From a virus, in the IMG/VR virus record IMGVR_UViG_3300037153_000206, positions 1 to 51,206 of that record: 51,206 nt of DNA; one strand, written 5' to 3'. Below the pieces are notes generated by a model, which saw only the letters and a list, made by a program, of their open reading frames with translations, had not been told where the DNA came from and made no database searches. Of this stretch, positions 5,345 through 12,839 are shown piece after piece. How positions within the stretch are numbered: position 1 is the first letter of the stretch; each line of letters starts with the position of its first letter. A program made the translations under genes and the position numbers.

Positions 5345-6859
5345 ATGAGGATGCGTGTTCGACTCGCGCTCTGCGTGAGTGCCCTGGCTGCCCTGGCCAC
5401 GCCGGTTGCGGCGCAGGCGGCTGTCGGGAACCCGTACAACGACGGCAATGACGCCGCCGTGGACCGGGCTGCGCCGGACAACTTCCGGCTCAACCTCTAC
5501 ACGCTGGAACCGGGATGCTTCCCGGCTCCGCACTTCGCCACCAGTGTGCATTTCGACATCGGTGACGACAACAGGTCGGCGCACGTGAGTGTCAGCAATG
5601 GCGCTCCCCTCAGTGTCGATCAGGTGCTGGTGCCAGGTCGCCACACCGGCTACGCCGTGATCAACACGTTCGACACCGGGACCGTTGACAACGATCCTGA
5701 CATCGATCCCGATCAGACGGGCACGAACCTCGAAGCGCCGCTCGTCGCTGGCAAGCATGACGAGATCGAGATCGATGACGTGTCGCGGTTCGCGAAGATC
5801 ATCGTCTGCGTGAGCGATCACGAGGACAGCGGTCAGAACGAGCCGTATGCACACTCCGACTCGCCTGCGGGCGCGAACGAGGTGTACGCGAAGAACCGGC
5901 CGGTCATTCAGCCGACTGTCGCCAGTCTTGGTCAGGGCGCGCTCAACGGCATCGCCAAGACCTACAAGATGGGCCTCGGCTACGAGATCGAGTCGTGGTA
6001 CGACGAGTACAACTTCGCGGACGTGCCGCCGTTCCAGCTTGACTGGACGGACCCGATGGCGTTCGGTGACAACCCTGATGGCACCAACACGCCGTCGCAT
6101 GTGTCGATTCCGCCCCGCATCGCGGGTCCGGTGTTCGATGCGATGTCAGACGGTCCCGGCGTCCTTCGCGTCAACGACATTGACGTGGCGGGCGAGGAGT
6201 TCGATGACCCGCACTACGAGGCGAGCGACTACGGCCAGACGACCGTGTTCCACGCGGCCGGTGATCCGTTCAGCGCCTGTCTCGGCGGACTCACGTGCTC
6301 GTCCGGTCCCGCGAGCCTGATCTCGTTCGGCACGCAGGGCGATTTGCCCGTCTCATGGTCGCTCAAGCCGTCGCTCGCCAGTGTTGACAGCCTGCGCAGC
6401 GTGGACTTCACGCAGGATGACTTCGAGGCGTGGCAGAACGGTTGGGAGGCGTACTACTGCGGGACCGGCGCGCGCCCGGATCTCCCGCTGACGCCGGGTA
6501 CCAACTCGCCGGACCCGCGCAACACCTGCCCGATCATCGTCAACCCGCCCGTCAGCCAGCCGCCGACGAGCACCGGGACGAACACCACCACTGTTGTCAC
6601 GAAGACGAACACCGTCGTCGTGGACAACTCGTGCTCCGGCAACAAGAACCACCGGGTCACGTTCAAGAAGAAGGCCAAGAAGGGCAAGCTGAGCTACCTC
6701 GGCAAGACCGTCAAGGCCAAGAAGTCCCACGGTCGTCTGCGGGCAACCGCGAGGCTGAAGGGTGTCAAGGGTGCTGCCGGTTCCTACGTCGCCGTCGTCA
6801 AGAAGACGAAGGTCAAGCGCTGGAGCCAGCAGACGCTGCTGTTCAAGCTCTGCGGCTAG
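5345..6859 (+). CDS. Large secreted protein, 504 aa
   Basis: Starts at ATG 5345 with AAGGAGG upstream. A signal peptide spans about residues 1-25 (MRMRVRLALCVSALAALATP, cleavage near AQA-AV). A large acidic ectodomain follows, with paired cysteines suited to an exported protein. A Thr/Asn-rich linker near residues 410-440 leads to a basic C-terminal module of about 65 residues (VTFKKKAKKGKLSYLGKTVK). That ending resembles surface modules of Solirubrobacter-like bacteria, from memory. The enzymatic role is not recognised. It has its own promoter and terminator and lies outside the virion genes, so it is probably host-acquired cargo. Confidence 0.75.
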   Translation: MRMRVRLALCVSALAALATPVAAQAAVGNPYNDGNDAAVDRAAPDNFRLNLYTLEPGCFPAPHFATSVHFDIGDDNRSAHVSVSNGAPLSVDQVLVPGRHTGYAVINTFDTGTVDNDPDIDPDQTGTNLEAPLVAGKHDEIEIDDVSRFAKIIVCVSDHEDSGQNEPYAHSDSPAGANEVYAKNRPVIQPTVASLGQGALNGIAKTYKMGLGYEIESWYDEYNFADVPPFQLDWTDPMAFGDNPDGTNTPSHVSIPPRIAGPVFDAMSDGPGVLRVNDIDVAGEEFDDPHYEASDYGQTTVFHAAGDPFSACLGGLTCSSGPASLISFGTQGDLPVSWSLKPSLASVDSLRSVDFTQDDFEAWQNGWEAYYCGTGARPDLPLTPGTNSPDPRNTCPIIVNPPVSQPPTSTGTNTTTVVTKTNTVVVDNSCSGNKNHRVTFKKKAKKGKLSYLGKTVKAKKSHGRLRATARLKGVKGAAGSYVAVVKKTKVKRWSQQTLLFKLCG

Positions 6860-6885
6860 ACGCGAGCCTAGTCACAGGAAGGGAG

Positions 6886-6913
6886 AGGCCCTGCTGCGGC
6901 GGGGCCTTTCCTT
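6886..6913 (+). terminator. Intrinsic terminator
   Basis: AGGCCCTGC and GCGGGGCCT form a 9-bp stem with a TGCG loop, followed by TTCCTTT. It closes the 5345-6859 transcript. Confidence 0.85.
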
Positions 6914-6951
6914 TGCCCCGACTCAAGCTCGACGGCGGTTCTGCCGATGCC

Positions 6952-6960
6952 TGGTAGAAT
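6952..6960 (+). promoter_or_regulatory. Extended -10 element TGGTAGAAT
   Basis: TG-G-TAGAAT behind the terminator. With a 6-nt gap, transcription would begin at 6967, exactly where the 10-bp leader stem starts. It probably drives the long small-gene operon beginning at 7071. Confidence 0.6.
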
Positions 6961-6966
6961 CGGGGC

Positions 6967-7041
6967 GCTGCCGGTGTTCCAGCGCGTTCTCCTCCGCTCG
7001 CGCCCGATCCAGACACGTCGGACCCCAGGAGCACCGGCAGC
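6967..7041 (+). promoter_or_regulatory. Long 5' leader hairpin
   Basis: GCTGCCGGTG (6967-6976) pairs perfectly with CACCGGCAGC (7032-7041). Inside, CTCCT can pair with AGGAG. The stem begins at the predicted first transcribed base and ends about 20 nt before the ribosome site of the 7071 gene. A 5' stem could protect the message from decay or regulate the operon; this is inference. Confidence 0.5.
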
Positions 7042-7070
7042 ACCGACAACACAGACGACAAGGAGTACCC

Positions 7071-7460
7071 ATGCGACCCATGGTGATCGCCGCAGTGGCT
7101 CTGCTGGCGGTCGGAATCGCGAATATTGACGTTCACCCGACCGAGACACGGACGGTTACCCGCACGGTGGTCAAGCGGCCACCCCCGAAGGTCGTGACGA
7201 AGATCAAGACGGTTTACAGCGAACGGCCAGTTGGTAGCGGCGTGATGACGCGCGCCGACTGCGAGTCGCTGAGCAAGACCGAGATGGACTTCCGCGCCAT
7301 CGTCGCGCGCTGGGGCTGGCCCGCTGGACAGAATGGCGAAGACAGCGGTAGCGACACACTGTACTACAAGCTGACCGATGCCCCCGATGAAGGCGAGTGC
7401 CAGATCGGCTTCTGGAACGGCAAGGTCGATGACGTGGACATCGAGGAGGACTGGCTGTGA
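7071..7460 (+). CDS. Membrane-anchored or exported small protein
   Basis: ATG at 7071 with AAGGAG 5 nt upstream. The first 17 residues (MRPMVIAAVALLAVGIA) form a signal or anchor segment. A Thr/Lys/Pro-rich stretch (TVTRTVVKRPPPKVVTKIKT) follows, and then an acidic globular domain containing FRAIVARWGWPAGQN and ending DVDIEEDWL. Two cysteines are present. No family is recognised. It is the first gene of a tightly coupled operon, and its stop overlaps the next start. Confidence 0.6.
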   Translation: MRPMVIAAVALLAVGIANIDVHPTETRTVTRTVVKRPPPKVVTKIKTVYSERPVGSGVMTRADCESLSKTEMDFRAIVARWGWPAGQNGEDSGSDTLYYKLTDAPDEGECQIGFWNGKVDDVDIEEDWL

Positions 7461-7771
7461 GCTTCAAGAAGGGTGATCTCATCCCGGTCGCGCTCGGCGG
7501 CTACATCCGCGTCATCAATCCTGACTGGCCTGAGGGTGACGAGCCGTTCTGCGAACGCGCCGATCCCAACACCTGGGCGCTCGTCTACCTGCGCCCGGAC
7601 GGCTGGTGGGAGGCAGGACGCGGCTGGGACACGCTGCACGATGCGCGCGAGGACGGCAAGACCCACGCCTGGCACGGAACCTCCTGGGGAATTGTCAACA
7701 TTCCTGAAGACATGCCTCAGATCCAGATGTCGGACGGCGAGGATCTGACGTGGGGAGAGAAGTACGAATGA
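7457..7771 (+). CDS. Hypothetical protein, 104 aa
   Basis: GTG start overlapping the previous stop (GTGA). The protein is Trp-rich (WWEAGRGWDTLHDA, HAWHGTSWGIVN) and acidic at its end. The opening FKKGDLIPVALGGYIRVI resembles a small beta-barrel. Its role is unknown. Overlapping stop/start codons couple it to both neighbours. Confidence 0.6.
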   Translation: MSFKKGDLIPVALGGYIRVINPDWPEGDEPFCERADPNTWALVYLRPDGWWEAGRGWDTLHDAREDGKTHAWHGTSWGIVNIPEDMPQIQMSDGEDLTWGEKYE

Positions 7772-8295
7772 GCGCAGCAATACTGCTGATTGACCCCAAG
7801 TACGGGCACAACATCGGTGCGACCGTGCGAGCGGCGGCAACTCTCGGCGCTCCTGAGGTGCGCTGGACCGGCTATCGCGGCGCGCGTGAGGTGCAGGCAC
7901 GGATTCCTCGTGAGGAGCGTCTGCGCGATTACCGTGCTCGTGTGGACTTCGGTGAGCTTGAGACTGTCGAAGGTGTTGTCAAGCCCATCGACATCTACGT
8001 CGAGCGCGGGTTCACGCCGGTTGCCGTCGAGGTGCTGCCCTCGTCGGAGTCACTGGTCGATTTCGTACATCCTCACAATGCTCTTTACATCTTTGGGCCG
8101 GAAGACGGCTCGTTGACGAAGGGCATCAAGGAGGTGTGCCACCGGTTCGTGTCGATTCCGAGCAAGGGATGCCTCAACCTGGGCGCGGCGGTCAATGTCG
8201 TGCTGTACGACCGGCTGGCGAAGGCGACAGCAAAGGAAACAATCGCGGGACTCCGCGAAACAATAGCGACACTACGAGAGGAAGGTGTGGGATGA
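7768..8295 (+). CDS. SPOUT (SpoU/TrmH-like) RNA methyltransferase
   Basis: A 175-residue protein with the three SpoU signatures: HNIGATVRAA near residues 14-23 (motif 1), LYIFGPEDGSL near 106-116 (motif 2, the SAM-knot glycine loop) and SIPSKGCLNLGAAVNVVLY near 129-147 (motif 3). These proteins transfer a methyl group from S-adenosylmethionine to ribose or bases in tRNA or rRNA. The length equals a bare catalytic domain without an RNA-binding extension. The ATG at 7768 overlaps the previous stop. Such an enzyme is unusual in phages and may modify host tRNA; the substrate cannot be read from the sequence. Confidence 0.85.
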   Translation: MSAAILLIDPKYGHNIGATVRAAATLGAPEVRWTGYRGAREVQARIPREERLRDYRARVDFGELETVEGVVKPIDIYVERGFTPVAVEVLPSSESLVDFVHPHNALYIFGPEDGSLTKGIKEVCHRFVSIPSKGCLNLGAAVNVVLYDRLAKATAKETIAGLRETIATLREEGVG

Positions 8296-8489
8296 AGCGC
8301 GAACGCACAGAGCAGCCGAAGGACGAGAACCAGACGAAGGTGATCGTGAGCTTCGACTTCTACCCGGACGACCCGGACCCGGACGATCCGACCGGCATGG
8401 GCGAGGAGGAGTTCGAGCAACTGACAAGGAACCTGTCAGATCTCGGAGCCGACAACATCGAGTTTGAGGTGGTGAAGCAGCCGTCATGA
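8292..8489 (+). CDS. Small acidic hypothetical protein, 65 aa
   Basis: Starts with an ATGA overlap of the methyltransferase stop. A charged N-terminus (MKRERTEQPKDENQTK) is followed by a beta strand (KVIVSFDFYP), an acidic loop (DDPDPDDPTG) and a helix (EEFEQLTRNLSDLGAD). The layout resembles a small ferredoxin-like fold. No function recognised. Confidence 0.55.
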   Translation: MKRERTEQPKDENQTKVIVSFDFYPDDPDPDDPTGMGEEEFEQLTRNLSDLGADNIEFEVVKQPS

Positions 8490-8767
8490 CTGATGATTCG
8501 AAGCTGGAACTGCTGGAGCGACGGCGCGAGGCCAATGTTGGCAAGCAGGTTGACAATGCTGCGCTGCCTGCTGGCGCATCGATGTACTACTACTGCCATG
8601 GCTGCGGCGTCCAGACCGATGTCAAGCCAGAAGGCTGGTGGCAAGATCCGCCGCCGCCGCGCCACTGCCCGGATTGTGAGGCACTGATCGAGGCGGGTCT
8701 GCTGGACAGCGGCGACACCTACGACCAGTGGCTCCGCGAGCACGACCACCGGCCGGTGCCAAGATGA
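8486..8767 (+). CDS. Zinc-ribbon hypothetical protein, 93 aa
   Basis: ATGA-coupled to its neighbours. CHGCG and CPDCE form a four-cysteine zinc ribbon about 30 residues apart, separated by a Trp/Pro-rich loop (GWWQDPPPPRHC). The N-terminus is helical and charged. One of several small zinc-binding proteins in this operon. Its TTGACAATGCTGC segment (8550-8562) is shared exactly with 13120-13132 in another gene. Confidence 0.6.
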   Translation: MTDDSKLELLERRREANVGKQVDNAALPAGASMYYYCHGCGVQTDVKPEGWWQDPPPPRHCPDCEALIEAGLLDSGDTYDQWLREHDHRPVPR

Positions 8768-9021
8768 TCAGACGATTTGTCTTCATTGCTGACAGCCAGA
8801 AACCAGGCTGGTGGACCCTGTTGGGCTGCCATCTCCTGGCCGTCGCGATCCTACTGCTCGGTCTGTTCGCAGACGGGCCGTGGGTCATCGTCGGGCCGGT
8901 CGTGGTAGCGTTCGCGGGCGGCGGTGCCTTCCTGCTGGGCCGCGCCGACGCCATGGAGCGCCAGCAGGCGGAAAGACCCGCAAAGACCGCGCAGATCGAG
9001 CGCGAGCTAGACATTGGCTGA
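8764..9021 (+). CDS. Small membrane protein, 85 aa
   Basis: ATGA overlap with the previous stop. Two hydrophobic helices are visible (about residues 17-35 and 39-60), followed by a charged cytoplasmic helix (RADAMERQQAERPAKTAQ). The size and topology fit a holin-like or superinfection-exclusion protein, but it lies far from the lysis genes, so I do not assign a role. Confidence 0.6.
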   Translation: MIRRFVFIADSQKPGWWTLLGCHLLAVAILLLGLFADGPWVIVGPVVVAFAGGGAFLLGRADAMERQQAERPAKTAQIERELDIG

Positions 9022-9060
9022 TCCCAGCGTGTAGCCTGAGATCGAGAGACGCGAGAGGGG

Positions 9061-9504
9061 ATGGAGCAGGTGGCAGAGAGCGGAGACAAGCGGGTCTGCC
9101 CGCAGTGCGACTTTGAGGCGTCCAGCGCCGCCGAAGAGGTCGCTCACATGACAGCAGCGCATCCGGACATCATCGCGGAGCGGTTGCGCGAGGCCGGGAT
9201 CGAGACGGTTGATTACCGCAGCGGCCCTGACTTGCCGTCAATCATGACACTTACGGAGTTCCGACAGATGATGGTGTTCATCGAGCACTACGCTGCTCCG
9301 CTGGCGACCGAGGACATCGAGATCGGCATCCTTGTCAGGGACCGTGGGCGCGTTCCGCACGGTGAGACAGGCATCACGGCTTCGTGGATCGAGTTCTCGG
9401 TCGGCAAGCGCCAGTTCGCGATGTGGCGAGCCAACATGGATCTCTACGAGGTCGATCTAGCGACCGGCGCTGTCCATGACGAACCCTTGCACCGTAATGG
9501 GTGA
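9061..9504 (+). CDS. C2H2 zinc-finger hypothetical protein, 147 aa
   Basis: A single classical zinc-finger pattern opens the protein: CPQC, then HMTAAH, spanning about residues 13-35. A mixed alpha/beta domain follows (TLTEFRQMMVFIEHYAAP, ASWIEFSVGKRQFAMW). The ATG at 9061 is preceded by GAGAGG; an in-frame GTG at 9070 is an alternative start. It probably binds nucleic acid through the finger. No family name. Confidence 0.6.
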   Translation: MEQVAESGDKRVCPQCDFEASSAAEEVAHMTAAHPDIIAERLREAGIETVDYRSGPDLPSIMTLTEFRQMMVFIEHYAAPLATEDIEIGILVRDRGRVPHGETGITASWIEFSVGKRQFAMWRANMDLYEVDLATGAVHDEPLHRNG

Positions 9505-9841
9505 TGACAAGACAGAAGCGGAGAAGCTGGACCCGCGCGAGATGATCGATCCCGAAGATCCGCGCTACAAGGGCTTCCGCATCCGTGAGTACTGGGTGGC
9601 GTTGGCTATCGATCCGGACGACATGGAAGCTCCGCTGTTCGTGTCGCCACTGATGGCACACATGTTCAATCTGGCTCCGGGTCCGGCGCTGGCTGCCGAC
9701 GAACGGCGGCTCAAGAACTTGCGCGACTTCGCTGCCTGGTCGGCCACGCAGTTTGGCGTGGTTGTTTACATCAAGCACTTCAAGCCGGAGGGGGAACCGG
9801 AAGTGTTCCTCCCCCAAGCAGGAGGAATAGCCAGTGACTGA
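9497..9841 (+). CDS. Hypothetical protein, 114 aa
   Basis: I start at the ATG at 9497, which overlaps the previous gene's end; an in-frame ATG at 9476 is also possible, and neither has a good ribosome site. The protein is acidic at first (DDKTEAEKLDPREMIDPEDP) and then carries a compact domain (YWVALAIDPDD, LRDFAAWSATQFGVVVYIK). Function unknown. Confidence 0.55.
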   Translation: MGDDKTEAEKLDPREMIDPEDPRYKGFRIREYWVALAIDPDDMEAPLFVSPLMAHMFNLAPGPALAADERRLKNLRDFAAWSATQFGVVVYIKHFKPEGEPEVFLPQAGGIASD

Positions 9842-10097
9842 ACGGTACGGCCTGTATGGCGTGATCCCGACCGAGCGCGATGTCAACGCAACACCGATGA
9901 CGCTGGCAGAGCAGAACGTCGGTGACAGCGGGCAGACGCTGCTGTACGAGACGAGCGATGCCACCGAGGCGCGGGCGATCTACGAGGCTGGCGGCTTCGA
10001 GCGCAACGGCGTCTGGCATGTCGTCACTCGTGTCGAGGATCGCACGAAGCGCGCCCCTGGCACCACGACTGGCGCTCCCGACAAGCGCAATTACTGA
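9834..10097 (+). CDS. Hypothetical protein, 87 aa
   Basis: GTG start with GCAGGAGG 8 nt upstream, overlapping the previous gene by 8 nt. The sequence contains LLYETSDATEARAIYEAGGFE, followed by GVWHVVTRVEDRT, a small alpha/beta layout. No domain is recognised. Confidence 0.55.
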   Translation: MTERYGLYGVIPTERDVNATPMTLAEQNVGDSGQTLLYETSDATEARAIYEAGGFERNGVWHVVTRVEDRTKRAPGTTTGAPDKRNY

Positions 10098-10309
10098 TGG
10101 CAAGACCGGCGTCAGTCGTTGTGTGGGTCTGTGACAACTGTGGCAACTACTTCGGCTCGTCGTCGGCTGAGCTTCTGCATGACCAGTGGAACGAGCACCA
10201 TGGCGTCAGGACGTTCCGGCGCTCGCGCTGTCCCACGAAGACGTGTGCTGAGCAGGGCATCCATCGAATCCCGATCAAACTGGAGTTGCCACGTGGCCGA
10301 AGCAGATGA
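10097..10309 (+). CDS. Zinc-binding hypothetical protein, 70 aa
   Basis: TGATG overlap with the previous stop. CDNCG and a later RCPTKTC, with HDQWNEHHG between them, form a likely zinc finger. The C-terminus is basic. Its end overlaps the start of the AraC-type gene by 17 nt, which couples the two. A nucleic-acid-binding role is likely but unproven. Confidence 0.55.
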   Translation: MARPASVVVWVCDNCGNYFGSSSAELLHDQWNEHHGVRTFRRSRCPTKTCAEQGIHRIPIKLELPRGRSR

Positions 10310-10667
10310 CATCTTTGTTGCCATCAGGACGTACATCGAGGTCAACTACGGCAGGCAGATCCGGCTCGTTGACTTCTGCACCGGCACTGGCGTCTCACAG
10401 AGGGATGCGCAGAACGCGCTCAGCTACATGGCCAAGTCGTGGGGGCGCATGCTGCTGGATGAGCGCATGAAGCGCGCCAAGGAGCTTCTGTCGTACTCCG
10501 GCGAGAGCATCGAGGTGATCGGTTCTCGTGTCGGGTATGACGACACTTCGCAATTCATCCGCACATTCAAGGCCGACGAGGGAAAGGAACCGGAGGAATA
10601 TCGACAGTGGATTCAGAAGCAGCAGCAGCAAGCGGCCTCTCCCCTAGACGGGTCGCCCTCTTCCTGA
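10293..10667 (+). CDS. Stand-alone AraC-type DNA-binding protein
   Basis: A 124-residue protein that is almost entirely an AraC/XylS DNA-binding domain. The first helix-turn-helix lies in RLVDFCTGTGVSQRDAQNAL. The conserved linker RMKRAKELLSYSGESIEVIG follows. The second unit is SRVGYDDTSQFIRTFKADEG, ending EPEEYRQWI. There is no sugar-binding or sensor domain, so it probably acts as a constitutive transcription factor on phage or host promoters. GTG start at 10293 with GGAG upstream. Several other regulators sit in the same operon. Confidence 0.82.
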   Translation: MAEADDIFVAIRTYIEVNYGRQIRLVDFCTGTGVSQRDAQNALSYMAKSWGRMLLDERMKRAKELLSYSGESIEVIGSRVGYDDTSQFIRTFKADEGKEPEEYRQWIQKQQQQAASPLDGSPSS

Positions 10668-10843
10668 CTGGTGTCCAGACTGCTGACGGCGATCTCGATG
10701 GAGTGGTGCAGGCAGTGATCGATGACGCCGAGAGTCGTGGTCTGTTCTTCGAGTGGGCCGCAGTCGGAGAAATGGACATCAGTGATGTCATCCCCAACTC
10801 ACCGCTCCATCAGGCCATGATGGGGCGTCCGCCTGATCGCTGA
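10607..10843 (+). CDS. Hypothetical protein, 78 aa
   Basis: The frame opens with a GTG at 10607 and overlaps the AraC gene by 61 nt, so the true start may lie further in. The later part reads VALFLTGVQTADGDLDGVVQAVIDDAESRG, which looks like a genuine alpha/beta protein. Stop and next start overlap (TGATG). Function unknown. Confidence 0.5.
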   Translation: MDSEAAAASGLSPRRVALFLTGVQTADGDLDGVVQAVIDDAESRGLFFEWAAVGEMDISDVIPNSPLHQAMMGRPPDR

Positions 10844-11172
10844 TGGCGGCTGTCATCGACCGCCTCTCACCGCGCCAGGGCAAGGTGCTGCGGTACCTTT
10901 GCTCGACGCGGCAGCAGCCGGTGACCCCGGATCGCACCATTCGCACGATTGAGTGGAGCGATCTACCGAAGACGGTTCTCCAGGCTCGGAAGGCCCTGGA
11001 GGTATTGCGGCGATTCAAGCTCGTTGAGAAGGTCGGCAAGAATGCTTACACACCGACCGAGGCGGGCAGGGCGATGGTTGCCGTGGCAGACGAGGAGCAC
11101 AGGTGGCAGGAGGCTCCTCCTCCGGCAGTGACAAACGCACACGCCAGATTTCCCAAAAGGAGTAGTTACTGA
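10843..11172 (+). CDS. Winged-helix DNA-binding protein, 109 aa
   Basis: The order of elements fits a winged helix: LSPRQGKVLRYLCS (helix 1), a recognition region around TVLQARKALEVLRRFKLVEK, and a wing at VGKNAYTPTEAGRAMV. This resembles MarR/PadR-like small regulators. The tail after residue 85 is proline-rich and probably disordered. It is coupled to both neighbours by TGATG overlaps. The target is unknown. Confidence 0.65.
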   Translation: MAAVIDRLSPRQGKVLRYLCSTRQQPVTPDRTIRTIEWSDLPKTVLQARKALEVLRRFKLVEKVGKNAYTPTEAGRAMVAVADEEHRWQEAPPPAVTNAHARFPKRSSY

Positions 11173-11450
11173 TGGCATGCACGTTGTTGATTCGTGGCGG
11201 CGAGATCGAGCTTCACGAGTCCGAGAACTTCAACAAGATCCGGCACCGGCTGAACAAGGCGCGCAAGCTGTCGGAGGACTACAAGAACGGGACCATCGAC
11301 GGCAACAGCGAGGGCCAGAAGTTCGACCCGTTCCACGTTCTGACACTGCGCACCTCCGACGACGGTCGGATCGCCGTGGACATCGAGAACTGCATCGGCG
11401 TCCTGTCAGACGAGCCGCGCGATGGCGCAGGGGAGGACGACGAGGAGTAG
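11172..11450 (+). CDS. Hypothetical protein, 92 aa
   Basis: TGATG overlap with the upstream stop and AAAAGGAG nearby. A beta hairpin start (CTLLIRGGEIELHES) is followed by a basic helix (KIRHRLNKARKLSEDYKNG) and a second beta region (FHVLTLRTSDDGRIAVDI). The end is highly acidic (DGAGEDDEE). No family recognised. Confidence 0.6.
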   Translation: MACTLLIRGGEIELHESENFNKIRHRLNKARKLSEDYKNGTIDGNSEGQKFDPFHVLTLRTSDDGRIAVDIENCIGVLSDEPRDGAGEDDEE

Positions 11451-11459
11451 ACTGCGAGC

Positions 11460-11499
11460 GGGTGGGCGATCCCCTTCTTGGCGCATGGGTCGTCCACCC
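11460..11499 (+). terminator. Intergenic hairpin, possible weak terminator
   Basis: GGGTGGGCGA pairs with TCGTCCACCC (10 bp with one G-T) around a 20-nt loop, in the largest gap of this operon. The following GTCCTACTTCTT is only mildly T-rich, so attenuation or RNA processing is as plausible as termination. Confidence 0.4.
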
Positions 11500-11520
11500 G
11501 TCCTACTTCTTGGAGACAAC

Positions 11521-11880
11521 ATGGCTGACAACAAGTACGGAGAAATCTACACCGAGGACGAGCTTGTCGAGGTCGTCCAACTCGCTGTCACGAGCGTGCT
11601 CGAACAAGTCGCCAACAATGTGGACTTCAACGAGATCAAGCTCCGTTTCAACGAGGCCGACATCCGCGAGGTGGCACGAGCCGACATCGAGCGCACGTGG
11701 AAGGTGGGCGAGCCGCTGTTCATTCTGCGTGGCCAGGATCGCAGGGCGCTGGGAGCGGTCAGGTGGTACCGCGATCACCAGTGGCCCAACGCTCCGCGCG
11801 AGCATCTGGAGGCCATCGATGAGGCGGTGGCGCGCTTCGAGGCGTACCGCAACATCGGCAGCATGAAGGAGCCGGATTAG
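11521..11880 (+). CDS. Hypothetical protein, 119 aa
   Basis: ATG at 11521 with TTGGAG 6 nt upstream; the longer frame from 11422 would cross the hairpin. Mostly helical and acidic (YTEDELVEVVQLAVTSVLEQ), with a Trp-containing second half (RALGAVRWYRDHQWPNAP). The sequence suggests a folded helical bundle. No function recognised. Confidence 0.6.
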   Translation: MADNKYGEIYTEDELVEVVQLAVTSVLEQVANNVDFNEIKLRFNEADIREVARADIERTWKVGEPLFILRGQDRRALGAVRWYRDHQWPNAPREHLEAIDEAVARFEAYRNIGSMKEPD

Positions 11881-12129
11881 ATGGACATCAATGGCGACAA
11901 CTTCTACGTGGAGATCAACTACGCGAACGGATCGACGGTCGTGATCGAGAGCGTCGGCCCGAACAGCGTGGTCGGGTTCGTCAAGGATGCTGTCTTCGGG
12001 CACTTCACTGAGTCTCCGAGCCGCGTGGCTGTCCAAGACATCCGCATCGGCACAAAGCTCGCCTCCGGCCCGCGTGTCGCACTGACACAACCAGAAGCTC
12101 GGCTCACCCCTTCGGAAGTGGAGCGGTGA
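11881..12129 (+). CDS. Hypothetical protein, 82 aa
   Basis: Starts at the ATG directly after the preceding stop. Beta-rich opening (NFYVEINYANGSTVVIES) with a hydrophobic core around VVGFVKDAVFGHF. No domain recognised. Confidence 0.55.
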   Translation: MDINGDNFYVEINYANGSTVVIESVGPNSVVGFVKDAVFGHFTESPSRVAVQDIRIGTKLASGPRVALTQPEARLTPSEVER

Positions 12130-12386
12130 TGCCGACCGAGCAGCCAGTAAGCCTGCTGGAACTGCTCAAGTTCTGCGAACGTGAAGGCATTGCTGTCACG
12201 TTCTGGTACAAGCGGCATGAGACACTGACCGGCGTCCCGGAGTACAAGGGCTTCGACATCGACACCGGGGAGCTTTTCGAGGTCAAGGGGCACACTGTCG
12301 CGCTTCATGACTTCCGCTCCATCGTGATCGTCAACCCGGACCATCACCTCTACCGAGAGAGTCATCCCCGTCAAGCGAACAAGTAA
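12129..12386 (+). CDS. Hypothetical protein, 85 aa
   Basis: ATG at 12129 in a TGATG overlap; a GTG one codon earlier is possible. The sequence SLLELLKFCEREGIAVTFWYK, followed by TGELFEVKGHTVALHDFRSI, suggests a small alpha/beta fold. Function unknown. Confidence 0.55.
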   Translation: MPTEQPVSLLELLKFCEREGIAVTFWYKRHETLTGVPEYKGFDIDTGELFEVKGHTVALHDFRSIVIVNPDHHLYRESHPRQANK

Positions 12387-12396
12387 GGAGTGTTGA

Positions 12397-12708
12397 ATGG
12401 CAGACGACGAGACAGATCCGTTCGAGGGCTTCGATCCGCGCCAGTTCTTCGAGACGCTGCGCAAGAGCGCAAGTGTCAAGATGGGTGCCATCGTGTTCGG
12501 AGAGGCGCAGGTGGCCTACTACGAAGTGCTCAAGCAGCACATGGGTGACGAGGAAGCATTCAACATGCTTGCTCACACGACTGAGGTCATCATCAAGGCC
12601 ATTGGCAACGCCGCTGGCCCGGTGGCTGCTGCGTTCCTTCAGGCGTCGTATCTGTGGGAGCGCCTGGGGACGCAGACGACTGAGAAGGAGGTGCCGGGAG
12701 GATCATGA
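12397..12708 (+). CDS. Hypothetical protein, 103 aa
   Basis: AAGGAG lies 6 nt before the ATG. After an acidic start (MADDETDPFEGFDPRQFFETL) come two long helices (KMGAIVFGEAQVAYYEVLKQ and EVIIKAIGNAAGPVAAAFLQ). The second is hydrophobic but borderline for a membrane span. Function unknown. Confidence 0.55.
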   Translation: MADDETDPFEGFDPRQFFETLRKSASVKMGAIVFGEAQVAYYEVLKQHMGDEEAFNMLAHTTEVIIKAIGNAAGPVAAAFLQASYLWERLGTQTTEKEVPGGS

Positions 12709-12839
12709 TGCTTGTCGTAAGGCGTCTGCGGTGGCTGCTGTTCTTCTCGAACAGTGAGCGCTCGCAGATTCGACAGGGGCTACAACGACAACGGTTCGGC
12801 AGTGACGAAGTGAGAGATTTACTCAAGGAGCTTGCATGA
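12705..12839 (+). CDS. Very small basic protein, 44 aa
   Basis: A complete 45-codon frame with ATGA overlaps at both ends, which makes it convincing despite its size. It begins MMLVVRRLRWLLFFS, an Arg-rich amphipathic or membrane-associating helix, and continues with a charged helix (QIRQGLQRQRFGSDEVRDLL). No family recognised. Confidence 0.55.
   Translation: MMLVVRRLRWLLFFSNSERSQIRQGLQRQRFGSDEVRDLLKELA

Noticed and set aside
5147-6100. Long reverse-strand open frame opposite the 504-aa secreted protein
   Set aside because: It is a mirror of a well-supported forward gene in high-GC DNA, with no ribosome site.
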